DNA of 64,000 nucleotides from Streptomyces griseorubiginosus (GTDB lineage Bacteria > Actinomycetota > Actinomycetes > Streptomycetales > Streptomycetaceae): the NCBI RefSeq assembly GCF_001514195.1, contig NZ_KQ948735.1, positions 125,172 through 189,171 on the forward strand, given 5' to 3'. The notes under the pieces were generated by a model, which did no database searches, had not been told where the DNA came from, and saw only the letters and a list, made by a program, of their open reading frames with translations. The position numbers and the translations under genes are program-made. Below are positions 15,703 to 23,064 of this stretch, in pieces (the stretch's first letter is position 1; every line of letters starts with the position of its first letter).

Positions 15703-16874
15703 GAGTGGATGGACTCCCTGTATTCGGTGGGCGCGAGGCGCCCTGCGAACTCGCCGCCGAGGAGCTCGCGGTACACGTCCGCCACCGCCCCGGCCGTGTG
15801 CTTCACGTCATGGGTGGCCAGGACGTGCCGACGTCCCTGGTGGCCGAGCGACTCGCGCAGCAGCGGGTCGAGCAGCAGATCGGAGACGGCACGCGCGAGG
15901 GCGGCCGGACTGCCCGGCGGTACCAGGCAGTGGGGTGCGAGACCGGGCGGCAGGCTCTCCCGGGCGCCGTCGACGTCCGTCACCACCACCGGCCGCCCGC
16001 ACGCCATCGCCTCCAGCGGGGCGAGCGCCATGCCCTCCCAGCGCGAGGGCAGCACGACCAGATCGGCGGCCTGGTACCAGGGCACGATGTCCTGGACGCT
16101 GCCCGCGAACACCACGGACCGCGGCGATCTGCTGCGCAGGGCCTCGGCGTCGGGACCGTCGCCCACCAGCACCAGCCGGGCGCCGGGCACACGCGCGAGG
16201 ATCGACTCCCACGCCCGCAGCAGCACGTCCTGCCCCTTCTGCCGGCACAGCCGCCCCACGCACATCACGAGCGGGGCCGCCGGATCGACGTCGGGCAGCA
16301 GCGTCGCGCGGACGGTCCCGACGGCGGCGGGGTGGAAACGCCGGGGCTCGATGCCGTTGGGGATCACGCTCCAGCGGGCCGCGATCCCGGCGCGCACGCC
16401 GGTCGCACGCTCCGCCGCGCTCACGCACACCACGCGGTGCGCCCAGCGCGCCCCCTCCCGTTCCCACCGCAGCGCGAGCGCCGAGGTGAGCCCGCCGACC
16501 GCCTCGAACGACCAGGCGTGCGGCTGGAACACCGTGGGGATCCGTCCCCGCACCGCGAGCCGGCCAGCGAGCCCGGCCTTCGCGCTGTGCGCGTGCACCA
16601 GGTCGGGCCGCACCGCGCCGATCACGCGGGAGAGCCCCCGTACCTCCTGGGGGAGCGCACGACCGGGCGAACGGGTCGCGGGCCAGTGGTGCACCTCGGC
16701 GCCGACGGCCCGGAGCGCGCCGGTGAGCGGGCCGTCCGGGCAGGCGACCGTGACGTGCAGGCCCGCCGCGAGCTGGGCCCGCGCCAGGTCCGTCACCACC
16801 CGGGCGACCCCGCCGTCCACGGGCTGGGTGAGGTGCAGGACCCGTGGCCGAGGGTCGGTGGCTGACTGCTGCAT
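15699..16874 (-). CDS. GT4-family glycosyltransferase, first gene of the exopolysaccharide operon
   Basis: A 391-residue GT-B glycosyltransferase. Visible motifs are the N-terminal glycine pair (LTQPVDGGVARVVTDLA), LVHAHSAKAGLAGRLA, SVIPNGIEPRRF at the domain junction, MCVGRLCRQKGQDVLLRA, and the GT4 E-x7-E motif in PSRWEGMALAPLEAMACG. The ATG at 16874 has GAGGAAA 7 nt upstream. It opens an operon in which nearly every junction overlaps by 4 to 17 nt, so one promoter in the gap before it should drive all eight genes. Sugar specificity is unknown. Confidence 0.88.
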   Translation of the reverse strand: MQQSATDPRPRVLHLTQPVDGGVARVVTDLARAQLAAGLHVTVACPDGPLTGALRAVGAEVHHWPATRSPGRALPQEVRGLSRVIGAVRPDLVHAHSAKAGLAGRLAVRGRIPTVFQPHAWSFEAVGGLTSALALRWEREGARWAHRVVCVSAAERATGVRAGIAARWSVIPNGIEPRRFHPAAVGTVRATLLPDVDPAAPLVMCVGRLCRQKGQDVLLRAWESILARVPGARLVLVGDGPDAEALRSRSPRSVVFAGSVQDIVPWYQAADLVVLPSRWEGMALAPLEAMACGRPVVVTDVDGARESLPPGLAPHCLVPPGSPAALARAVSDLLLDPLLRESLGHQGRRHVLATHDVKHTAGAVADVYRELLGGEFAGRLAPTEYRESIHS

Positions 16875-17536
16875 GCGCGGTTTCCTCGCTCACGGGTGGT
16901 GCTCAAGAGGGGCGGGAACGCGCCTCACTGACGGGCGTCGACGGCGGCGCGGAGCACACCGGCCCACGCCGCGTCGCGCTGGGCAACGAGCCGGAAGGCC
17001 AGCTGGTCACCACCGGACCCGGGCACCTTGCCGAGATCGAACACATCGGAGCCGCGCCCGAGGGTGTTCGAACGGGAGGGCCGACACCGTCCAGCCGCTG
17101 GTCCGGGCTCACCGATGGTCGAATTCGGTACGTCCGTACGGGGGTTGGCGGTCCCCGGGTGGGCTCCACCCACCCGGCCGTCCGTCGAAAGGGTGAGCGA
17201 GTCACCCGTGCGGCCCCCACCGCCCTCGTGCGCCGCGCGATCTCCGGGTGCGGTGCCCGGGCGGATGCCCCGTTCCCCGGGGGCGGGCGGGGTGCCCGTT
17301 GCGGCGAGAAGGGGCGAAGTCGGCGCCGGGGTGCGGCGCGGCGGCGGACCGGGGGATGTGCGCATGACCGGCGTGGCCCTTCCGGAACGTACGGACCCCA
17401 TGAGTGCGAAGAGATGCCCATAGGGGTGCTTCGGGAGGTCCGCAACACTAGCCGCTATCCGTATTAATCAGGCTAAAGGGGGCAAGTGTGTCGAGATGGC
17501 GCAGCCGGGCCTTTCGTGAGATCACCCCATTGGGGG
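16875..17536. other. Gap between the exopolysaccharide operon and chpF
   Basis: About 660 bp with no gene I can support; open frames here are Arg/Pro-rich and lack family features. The right end (17400-17475) is less GC-rich and includes CGTATTAATCAGG. The region must hold the promoter of the minus-strand operon, but I found no convincing -10/-35 pair. Confidence 0.6.
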
Positions 17537-17564
17537 CGCAACCCCGGAGCGCGCGACGCGTTGA
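17537..17564 (+). promoter_or_regulatory. Candidate sigma-BldN promoter of chpF
   Basis: CGCAAC (17537-17542) and CGTTGA (17559-17564) are exactly 16 bp apart, one mismatch from CGTAAC-N16-CGTTGA. The start of chpF lies 57 nt downstream of the -10 element. Confidence 0.65.
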
Positions 17565-17603
17565 CACAGCGCCGGGCATCCCCGCCCGGATGTTTGTGTC
17601 AAC
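17560..17603 (+). repeat. Nested inverted repeat before chpF
   Basis: GTTGACACA (17560-17568) is the reverse complement of TGTGTCAAC (17595-17603). Inside it CCGGGC and GCCCGG form a second, smaller hairpin. The outer left arm overlaps the promoter -10 element and the right arm ends just before the AAGGAG site, so it could act as an operator or, in part, as a leader hairpin. Confidence 0.6.
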
Positions 17604-17620
17604 CCAAGGAGCAGCTCTCC

Positions 17621-17860
17621 ATGTCGCGTATTGCGAAGGGCCTGGCCCTGACGACCGTTGCGGCCGCCGCCGTTGCGGGTAGCGCCGGCCTCGCCGCCGC
17701 CGACGCCGGTGCCCAGGGTGCCGCCGCCCACTCCCCGGGCGTGCTGTCGGGCAACGTCGTCCAGGTTCCGGTCCACGTCCCGGTCAACGTCTGCGGCAAC
17801 ACCGTCAACGTGATCGGCCTGCTGAACCCCGCGTTCGGCAACGAGTGCGTCAACGGCTGA
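17621..17860 (+). CDS. chpF: Short chaplin (ChpF-like)
   Basis: A 79-residue short chaplin. The signal peptide (MSRIAKGLALTTVAAAAVAG) ends about GLAAA. The mature chaplin domain has DAGAQGAAAHSPGVLSGN, VPVHVPVNVCGNTVNVIG and ends FGNECVNG, with the two conserved cysteines. It is secreted and assembles into surface amyloid on aerial hyphae. The ATG at 17621 has AAGGAG 9 nt upstream. A sigma-BldN-like promoter and an inverted repeat precede it and a strong terminator follows, so it is monocistronic. The name rests on position relative to melC and chpG, as remembered from S. coelicolor. Confidence 0.93.
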   Translation: MSRIAKGLALTTVAAAAVAGSAGLAAADAGAQGAAAHSPGVLSGNVVQVPVHVPVNVCGNTVNVIGLLNPAFGNECVNG

Positions 17861-17880
17861 CGTCGACGTCACCCTCTTTG

Positions 17881-17921
17881 CCGGCCGGGCTCCCGTGACT
17901 CCATCACGGGAGCCCGGCCGG
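17881..17921 (+). terminator. Terminator after chpF
   Basis: CCGGCCGGGCTCCCGTGA (17881-17898) pairs without mismatch with 17904-17921 around a 5-nt loop, followed by TTCTCGTTCTC. Confidence 0.85.
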
Positions 17922-18150
17922 TTCTCGTTCTCCCGGGGGTGCTTCCGGTCGACGCCCGGCCGCCGATTCGGTCCCCCGTACGGGTGATCGGGTGTTCGAT
18001 CCGTCAACCCGGCGTGATCCGGCCCTCACCAGGAGGAACGCGCGGTTGACGAGACGGGCGCGAGAGCGTGCCGTAGCCGATCGGTTGCAGAGCGCGAGGG
18101 GCGATTCCACGGTGGGTCCAAGATCCTCGTGCATCGAAAGGAACACCCCC

Positions 18151-19002
18151 ATGCGTGGTCTGCCCGTCCGGCGTATCGCCTCCTCCGCCCTCTGCGGCGC
18201 CCTGTTGCTGGGGCTCGCCGGGCCGGCCGCGGTGGCGGCCGAGCACCAGTCGGCGCGCAGCCGCGTCCAGGCGGCTTCCCGGGCCCCCGTACCCGGCGCC
18301 GACGGGCTGCTCGCCCAGGTCCAGAGCCTGGGCAACCTCGGCACCGTGCTCTCCCCGGTCACCGACCTGCTGAACGCCGTGCTGAAGGCGGACAACGGCC
18401 AGCTCTCCGCCGAGGAGGCGACCACGCTCGGAGACGCCGTGAAGGCCGCGATCGCCAAGGTCGGCGCGGCGGCCCCGGCTGCTCCGTCCGTACCGGCTGC
18501 TCCGCCCGTACCGGCGGCGCCCGCTGTGCCTGCCGCGCCCGCGGTCCCCGCGGTCCCGGCGGCGCCTGCCGTACCGGCTGTGCCGGCTCTGCCCCAGACG
18601 TCGACGGGCACCCTGCCGACCGGTTCGCTCCCCGCGCTCCCGGCGGCTGCCCCGCTCACCCAGCCCGCCCGGAGCGGTGCCGACTCCAGGGCCGTGGCCT
18701 CGGCGAAGCTCCCCGCCGACCTCGTCGACGACGCGCTCGCCGGTCTGGAGGAAGCGGTCGTCGACACCCTGCTCGCGGCCGTCACCTCTGGCGACGTCTC
18801 GAAGGTCGTCCCGGCGGTCACCGACGTCCTGACCGACCTGGTCAACATTCTCGTGGCCGTGCTGCTGAGCGGGGGCCTGCCGCTGCCCGACCTGCCGGGG
18901 CTGCCCGCGCTGCCGAGCCTGCCCAACGAGCCGGGCCTGCCGACCCTGCCGACCGCCCCGAGCCTGCCGACTCTGCCGTCGGGTTCGCTGCCGGCCGCGT
19001 AA
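18151..19002 (+). CDS. Secreted Ala/Pro/Val-rich protein, function unknown
   Basis: A 283-residue exported protein that I do not recognise. A signal peptide (about 1-30, RRIASSALCGALLLGLAGPA) is followed by a helical segment (LLAQVQSLGNLGTVLSPVTD). A low-complexity run of VPAAPAVPAVPAAP units covers about residues 110-150. A second helical segment follows (LPADLVDDALAGLEEAVVDT, then DLVNILVAVLLSGGLPL), and the tail is built from LPxLP repeats (LPGLPALPSLPNEPGLPTLP). There is no membrane anchor or sorting signal. The ATG at 18151 has GAAAGGAA 9 nt upstream. It lies between chpF and two other small secreted proteins, so a role in the surface layer is plausible but unproven. Confidence 0.8.
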   Translation: MRGLPVRRIASSALCGALLLGLAGPAAVAAEHQSARSRVQAASRAPVPGADGLLAQVQSLGNLGTVLSPVTDLLNAVLKADNGQLSAEEATTLGDAVKAAIAKVGAAAPAAPSVPAAPPVPAAPAVPAAPAVPAVPAAPAVPAVPALPQTSTGTLPTGSLPALPAAAPLTQPARSGADSRAVASAKLPADLVDDALAGLEEAVVDTLLAAVTSGDVSKVVPAVTDVLTDLVNILVAVLLSGGLPLPDLPGLPALPSLPNEPGLPTLPTAPSLPTLPSGSLPAA

Positions 19003-19032
19003 GGCGTTCGCGTTCTCCCTTCTCGGGGCACT

Positions 19033-19073
19033 CCGTCGTGCCGGCCCCCACCGGGCCGGCACGACGGCTTTTT
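19033..19073 (+). terminator. Terminator after the Ala/Pro-rich secreted protein
   Basis: CCGTCGTGCCGGCCC (19033-19047) pairs with GGGCCGGCACGACGG (19053-19067), followed by CTTTTT. Confidence 0.92.
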
Positions 19074-19198
19074 CATGAACGGCTCTTTTCATGAAAGCCC
19101 AATTACTGCGCGCGGGGTTTCCCCCGCGGGGGAGAGATCGTTGGGCACGGTGTCCGAATTCGTCCCGGTGACGTGAGTTGCCGAAAGGAAGGAACCCG

Positions 19199-19486
19199 AT
19201 GAAGTCCCTGAAGGCTGCCGCTGTAGTTGCCGGTTCCCTGGCCCTCGCCGGTGCCGCCGCGCCCGCGTTCGCCTACAGCACCGCGGACGTCACGCCCACC
19301 AGCCTCAACGGCGCTGTGAACACGCTCACCAGCGGCCGGCTCGAGCCCGCCGACGTGGCGCCGCTCCAGCACCAGTCGGACGCTCTCGACACCGAGAACA
19401 AGGACTCCGTGCTCAACACCGTGAAGGGCGCGACCACCACGCTGAACTCGGGCGGTCTGCTCGGCGGACTTCCGCTCCAGAGCTGA
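19199..19486 (+). CDS. Small secreted protein, function unknown
   Basis: A 95-residue exported protein not matching a family I know. The signal peptide (MKSLKAAAVVAGSLALAGAA) ends about APAFA. The mature part is polar and cysteine-free, with YSTADVTPTSLNGAVNTLTS, LQHQSDALDTENKDSVLN and a C-terminal GGLLGGLPLQS. The ATG at 19199 follows AAGGAAGGAA. Size, signal peptide and location resemble chaplins and rodlins, yet the chaplin core is absent. A candidate coat component or secreted developmental factor. Confidence 0.8.
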   Translation: MKSLKAAAVVAGSLALAGAAAPAFAYSTADVTPTSLNGAVNTLTSGRLEPADVAPLQHQSDALDTENKDSVLNTVKGATTTLNSGGLLGGLPLQS

Positions 19487-19503
19487 GGTCTCCTCCGTGC
19501 CGT

Positions 19504-19537
19504 CAGGACCGGTGCCCGCCTCAAGGGGCCGGTCCTG
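19504..19537 (+). terminator. Possible terminator after the small secreted gene
   Basis: CAGGACCGG (19504-19512) pairs with CCGGTCCTG (19529-19537) around a 16-nt loop. A few T residues follow further on. Confidence 0.5.
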
Positions 19538-19635
19538 TCAGCCTGTTCGAGGGTGTTTCCCCCCTTCGTGTGGAGCGGGCACGGGCGCTCCCCCGGACGG
19601 GTGAGAAGGCGGCCGGCGGCCGGCCGGCGCGTCGA

Positions 19636-19641
19636 TAAGGT
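19636..19641 (+). promoter_or_regulatory. -10 element for a leaderless start
   Basis: TAAGGT fits the TANNNT vegetative -10 pattern and lies 6 nt before the GTG of the next gene, the spacing expected when transcription starts at the start codon. I see no good -35. Confidence 0.45.
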
Positions 19642-19647
19642 CGCGCG

Positions 19648-20145
19648 GTGACCTCAACCTCAAGCGAAACCCGCCCCTTCAACGCCCCCGACCTGGGCAC
19701 TCTCGTCGTGATGGCCTGGAGCGGCGAAGCCCCCGACGGCGACATGCCCTACCTCCTCGCCTACTCCCTCGGGGACGGCGCGGCCGGCCCGGAAGGCTCG
19801 ACGGCCGCCGTGGAGGCACTGCTGGAGAACAACGGCCTGCCGGTCGGCGGTGACCTCGTCGACGGCAAGGCGCGGCCCAGCCTCCCGGTCAGCCTGCTCG
19901 TCGAGTCCGGCTCCGCCGTCGTCAGCATGCCGGGCTTCAGCGCCCAGTGCGTCCCGCCGCCGGAGTGGCTCGCGGCCGTCGAGGAACGCGGCTTCTGCTA
20001 CTTCGTGTTCACCACCCGCCCCTGGCCCGAGGCCGAGCCGGGCAAGCCCGTCGACCCCGAGGCGCTGGCCGCCTTCGCGGGTGCCGAGGAGACCCTCAAC
20101 GAGGCCGCGCACATCGTGCTGGCGCCCCGCACCCTGCGCGGCTGA
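19648..20145 (+). CDS. DUF5949-like protein
   Basis: A 165-residue soluble protein resembling the actinobacterial DUF5949 family; no function is known to me. It has no signal peptide. Recognisable stretches are TLVVMAWSGEAPDGDMPYLL, VESGSAVVSMPGFSAQCV and GFCYFVFTTRPWPE. The start is GTG at 19648, chosen because a TAAGGT -10 lies 6 nt upstream and no ribosome-binding site is visible, a leaderless pattern. The stop overlaps the next gene by one base (TGATG), so it is cotranscribed and translationally coupled with a VKOR-family enzyme, hinting at a shared role. Confidence 0.7.
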   Translation: MTSTSSETRPFNAPDLGTLVVMAWSGEAPDGDMPYLLAYSLGDGAAGPEGSTAAVEALLENNGLPVGGDLVDGKARPSLPVSLLVESGSAVVSMPGFSAQCVPPPEWLAAVEERGFCYFVFTTRPWPEAEPGKPVDPEALAAFAGAEETLNEAAHIVLAPRTLRG

Positions 20146-20765
20146 TGGAGCGGACCGCGGACCGCGGCCGTGACGAGCGTGCGGAACGGACCGCGGGCGG
20201 CAGCAGAGCCTTCGCCGCGCTGCTGGTGATCACGGGGGCCGCCGGACTGCTGGCCTCCTGGGTGATCACCCTCGACAAGTTCAAGCTGCTCGAGGACCCG
20301 GACTTCACCCCGGGGTGCAGTCTGAACCCGGTGGTGTCCTGCGGCAGTGTCATAAGGAGCGACCAGGCCTCGGCCTTCGGGTTCCCCAACCCGATGCTGG
20401 GCCTGGCCGCCTACGCCGTCGTGATCTGCGTCGGCATGAGCCTGCTGGCCGGAGCCCGCTTCCCCCGCTGGTACTGGCTGACCTTCGACGCCGGCTGCCT
20501 GTTCGGCGTCGGGTTCGTGTCCTGGCTCCAGTTCCAGTCGCTGTACCGGATCAACGCGCTGTGCCTGTGGTGCTGTCTGGCCTGGGTCGCCACCGTCGTC
20601 CTGTTCTGGTACGTCACGTCGTTCGCCGTACGGCACCGATTCCTGCCCGCTCCGGGCGGGTTGAGGAGCTTCCTCGACGAATTCACCTGGGTGCCACCGG
20701 TGTTGCACCTCGGCATCGTCGGCATGCTGGTCCTGACCCGTTGGTGGGACTTCTGGACGAGCTGA
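20145..20765 (+). CDS. Vitamin K epoxide reductase (VKOR) family membrane oxidoreductase
   Basis: A 206-residue membrane protein with about five helices and the VKOR signatures. The loop cysteines are in PGCSLNPVVSCGSV and the quinone-side CXXC is in ALCLWCCLAW. Bacterial VKOR homologues reoxidise a DsbA-like partner with quinone and so power disulfide formation outside the membrane. The ATG at 20145 shares one base with the upstream stop. No DsbA-like partner is in the window. The gene lies among secreted proteins that need disulfides (chaplins have two cysteines each), so it may help them fold; that link is inference. Family call is strong. Confidence 0.9.
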   Translation: MERTADRGRDERAERTAGGSRAFAALLVITGAAGLLASWVITLDKFKLLEDPDFTPGCSLNPVVSCGSVIRSDQASAFGFPNPMLGLAAYAVVICVGMSLLAGARFPRWYWLTFDAGCLFGVGFVSWLQFQSLYRINALCLWCCLAWVATVVLFWYVTSFAVRHRFLPAPGGLRSFLDEFTWVPPVLHLGIVGMLVLTRWWDFWTS

Positions 20766-20821
20766 CTGGCGTATGTCCGACTACTGCGGCAGTCGGGGGA
20801 ATCTTGTACTGGTCCCCGGCC

Positions 20822-20849
20822 CGGAATCGTTACGGAGTAAGGACGTTGA
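20822..20849 (+). promoter_or_regulatory. Candidate sigma-BldN promoter of a secreted protein gene
   Basis: CGGAAT (20822-20827) and a perfect CGTTGA (20844-20849) are 16 bp apart. The -35 matches 4 of 6 positions of CGTAAC. The gene starts 67 nt downstream of the -10. Confidence 0.45.
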
Positions 20850-20915
20850 GCTTCCCGACTTCCGACTCCGGCTGACGACTCCGGATCCCGATTCCCGAAA
20901 GGCACCGTACCTGAG

Positions 20916-21428
20916 ATGAAGTCGACCACCCGAGGAACCATTGCCGCCGTCATCACGGGCGTAGCGGCCGCGGTGGGCGCCGCGACCCCCGCCGCCGCGG
21001 TGGACACGGTTCCGGTCCCCGTGCCGCTGGAGGGCGTCGAGAACTCCCTCGGCATGCAGCTGCCGAAGCTGGGCGCGGAGCTTCCGCTGCTGACGCCGGG
21101 CGCGCCCGAGGGCCCGCAGTACGTCGAGGGCCGGCTCATCCCGGAGCGGGTGCTGCCGCAGGTGCCGATCGGCGGCGCGCTGCCCGGCGCGGGTCTGCGC
21201 ACCCCGCTGCCGCACCTCCTCGGCGACGACTTCGACCACGTCGGTGTCGAGGCCCCCGCCTCCGACCTGCGCACCCTCGCGCCGGGCCTGACCGTGGACG
21301 CCCCGCTCACCGCCCCCAACCCGGACAACTTCGGCCTCCCGGACACCAAGCTCCCCCAGGTGGGCCTCCTCGCCCCCGTCCTCCAGACGGTCCCGGGCGC
21401 GGACCTGGTGACGGGACCGGGCCTGTAG
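20916..21428 (+). CDS. Secreted Pro/Leu-rich protein, function unknown, possible BldN target
   Basis: A 170-residue exported protein that I do not recognise. A signal peptide (about 1-28, GTIAAVITGVAAAVGAATPA) precedes a cysteine-free mature part rich in Pro, Leu and Gly. This includes VPVPLEGVENSLGMQLPKLG, GGALPGAGLRTPLPHLLGDD and a C-terminal LPQVGLLAPVLQTVPGADLV. There are no membrane helices or sorting motif. The ATG at 20916 is preceded by AAAGG at a rather long distance. The CGTTGA-type promoter upstream resembles those of chpF and chpG, which would place it in the aerial-coat regulon. A hairpin terminator follows. Confidence 0.78.
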   Translation: MKSTTRGTIAAVITGVAAAVGAATPAAAVDTVPVPVPLEGVENSLGMQLPKLGAELPLLTPGAPEGPQYVEGRLIPERVLPQVPIGGALPGAGLRTPLPHLLGDDFDHVGVEAPASDLRTLAPGLTVDAPLTAPNPDNFGLPDTKLPQVGLLAPVLQTVPGADLVTGPGL

Positions 21429-21444
21429 GGCCGAGCCGTGCGAG

Positions 21445-21472
21445 GGGCCCGGGCGCGCCGCTGCCCGGGCCC
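21445..21472 (+). terminator. Terminator after the Pro/Leu-rich secreted gene
   Basis: GGGCCCGGGC (21445-21454) pairs with GCCCGGGCCC (21463-21472), followed by TCCGCTTTCT. Confidence 0.75.
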
Positions 21473-21614
21473 TCCGCTTTCTCACCGCCCGCTCGCACTG
21501 ACCCTGGCAGCTCCCCTTTTCGCCTCCCCTTTTCACCTCCCCGGCCCTTCGACGGTGACCGGGAGGGGGTTCGGGCGGTTACCGGTACGGACAACCCGAA
21601 CCGGAGGAGCAGCG

Positions 21615-22100
21615 ATGGTCGTGAGTGTCGAAGTGGCGGCGGTGGGGACGGCGCGGAGTCGCGGCAGCCGACGCCCGCGCGGTGGATCCGCCCGGGTGAG
21701 CCGGCGGGACGTGCTGCTAGGGCTCTTCGGACCGGTGGCCGTGGCCGCCGCGTTCGTCCCGGTCGCCGCCGCCACGCGGTCGCTGCGCGCGGCCGAACCG
21801 CCCGCGGACATCGTCTTCGACGAGACCTACCGCGGCCGCCGCATCCGGGGCATCAGAACCTCCGCCACCAGCGCGGGCCGCGTCTTCGACGACGCCCAGT
21901 GGCACGTCACCGTCGACGGCCGGCCCCTGCACCTGATGCGCCGCGCCGACGGCACCTGGCTGAGCATGGTCGACCACTACCGGTCGTACGGGACACCGCT
22001 CGAAGCCACCCGCGCCGCCGTCGACGAACTCGGGCCCGGGCGGCACCTGCGTGAAGGAACAGAGCCACACATGGGGGGAGACCATGGCGTACACGCGTAA
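21615..22100 (+). CDS. melC1: Tyrosinase copper chaperone MelC1
   Basis: A 161-residue MelC1 homologue. MelC1 binds apo-tyrosinase, delivers copper and carries the enzyme out through the Tat pathway. The twin-arginine signal SRRDVLLGLFGP is visible near residues 29-40, after an unusually long basic N-terminus. The conserved core follows: FDETYRGRRIRG, then WHVTVDGRPLHLMRRADG with the histidines used for copper transfer, and MVDHYRSYGTPLEATRAAVD. The ATG at 21615 has GGAGGAG upstream. It overlaps melC2 by 17 nt, the classic melC arrangement. Confidence 0.93.
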   Translation: MVVSVEVAAVGTARSRGSRRPRGGSARVSRRDVLLGLFGPVAVAAAFVPVAAATRSLRAAEPPADIVFDETYRGRRIRGIRTSATSAGRVFDDAQWHVTVDGRPLHLMRRADGTWLSMVDHYRSYGTPLEATRAAVDELGPGRHLREGTEPHMGGDHGVHA

Positions 22101-22950
22101 GGACGTCAGCACACTGACCGCCGGCGAGAGGCGGCGGTTCGTGAAGGCGATGCTGGAGGTGAAACGGCGGGGCGAGTACGACGAGTTCGTGCGCACCCAC
22201 ATCGAGTACTACAACTCCGACGGGGAGGACGGCCTTCGTACGGCCCACATGGCGCCCTCCTTCCTGCCCTGGCACCGGCGCTTCCTGCTGGACCTGGAGC
22301 GGGCACTGCGACGCGTCGACTCGTCGGTGACGGTGCCGTACTGGGACTGGACGCGCGACCGTACGGCGACCTCGGCGCCGTGGACCAAGGACCTGCTCGG
22401 CGGCAACGGCAGGCGCTCGGACCGGCAGGTGATGACCGGGCCGTTCGCCTGGGCGACCGGCAACTGGACCCTCAAGGAGGGCGTCACCGACGCGGAGTTC
22501 CTCACCCGGGACCTCGGCCGCGCCGCCAACCCGATCGCGCTGCCGACGAAGAGCGAGCTGGAGGGGGCGCTCGCCGACCCGGTCTACGACGTCTCGCCCT
22601 GGGACTCCACGGTGACCAGCGGCTTCCGCAACAAGCTGGAGGGCTGGGGGAGCGGGCGGGGCAGCGTCGCCTGGCGCAACCACAACCGGGTGCACCGCTG
22701 GGTCGGCGGGGCGATGGTCGGCGGCGCGTCCGTCAACGACCCCGTCTTCTGGCTGCACCACGCCTTCATCGACCTGTGCTGGTACCGCTGGCAGCGGCGG
22801 CACGCGGGCGCCCGCTACCAGCCGGCCAGGCCACCGGGTCCGGCGAGCGACCAGTGGCGGCGGGTCGTGGCCCGCGGCGAGAAGCTGCCGCCGTGGGGCG
22901 TGACGCCGGAACAGCTGGAGGACGTCAGCGGGATCTACCGGTACGCGTGA
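22084..22950 (+). CDS. melC2: Tyrosinase MelC2
   Basis: A 288-residue type-3 copper monooxygenase that hydroxylates monophenols and oxidises diphenols to quinones, leading to melanin. The CuA histidines are His39 (RTHIEYY), His55 (TAHMAPSF) and His64 (PWHRRF). CuB is formed by NHNRVHRWVGG (two His) and the LHHAFIDLCW helix. No signal peptide is present, as expected for a protein exported in complex with MelC1. The ATG at 22084 overlaps melC1 and has GGGGAG just upstream. It converges with chpG. It is slightly longer than the common secreted MelC2 (about 273 residues). Confidence 0.95.
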   Translation: MAYTRKDVSTLTAGERRRFVKAMLEVKRRGEYDEFVRTHIEYYNSDGEDGLRTAHMAPSFLPWHRRFLLDLERALRRVDSSVTVPYWDWTRDRTATSAPWTKDLLGGNGRRSDRQVMTGPFAWATGNWTLKEGVTDAEFLTRDLGRAANPIALPTKSELEGALADPVYDVSPWDSTVTSGFRNKLEGWGSGRGSVAWRNHNRVHRWVGGAMVGGASVNDPVFWLHHAFIDLCWYRWQRRHAGARYQPARPPGPASDQWRRVVARGEKLPPWGVTPEQLEDVSGIYRYA

Positions 22951-22960
22951 GATCCGTGGG

Positions 22961-23018
22961 CCGTTGAGAGATCGGCGGGCAGGGCAAGACCGTTGAAAGA
23001 TCGGCGGGCATGGCAAGA
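22961..23018. repeat. 29-bp tandem duplication
   Basis: Two contiguous copies of a 29-bp unit starting CCGTTGA(G/A)AGATCGGCGGG (22961-22989 and 22990-23018) differ at two positions. They lie between melC2 and the chpG terminator. Confidence 0.85.
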
Positions 23019-23048
23019 GCCCCGGCGCTCGAGGTGCCGGGGCTCTTG
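23014..23048. terminator. Bidirectional terminator between melC2 and chpG
   Basis: CAAGAGCCCCGGC (23014-23026) pairs perfectly with GCCGGGGCTCTTG (23036-23048). It sits between the convergent melC2 and chpG stops; neither side has a long T-run. Confidence 0.75.
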
Positions 23049-23064
23049 TGCGGGGTACGGACGG

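Noticed and set aside
16844..17467. A plus-strand frame of 207 residues in the gap before chpF
   Set aside because: Composition is Arg/Gly-rich with no recognisable domain or ribosome-binding site, and it starts inside the oppositely oriented glycosyltransferase gene.
17560..17566. TTGACA before chpF as a vegetative -35 element
   Set aside because: No TANNNT element lies at the right distance, whereas CGCAAC-N16-CGTTGA fits the chaplin sigma factor on the same bases.
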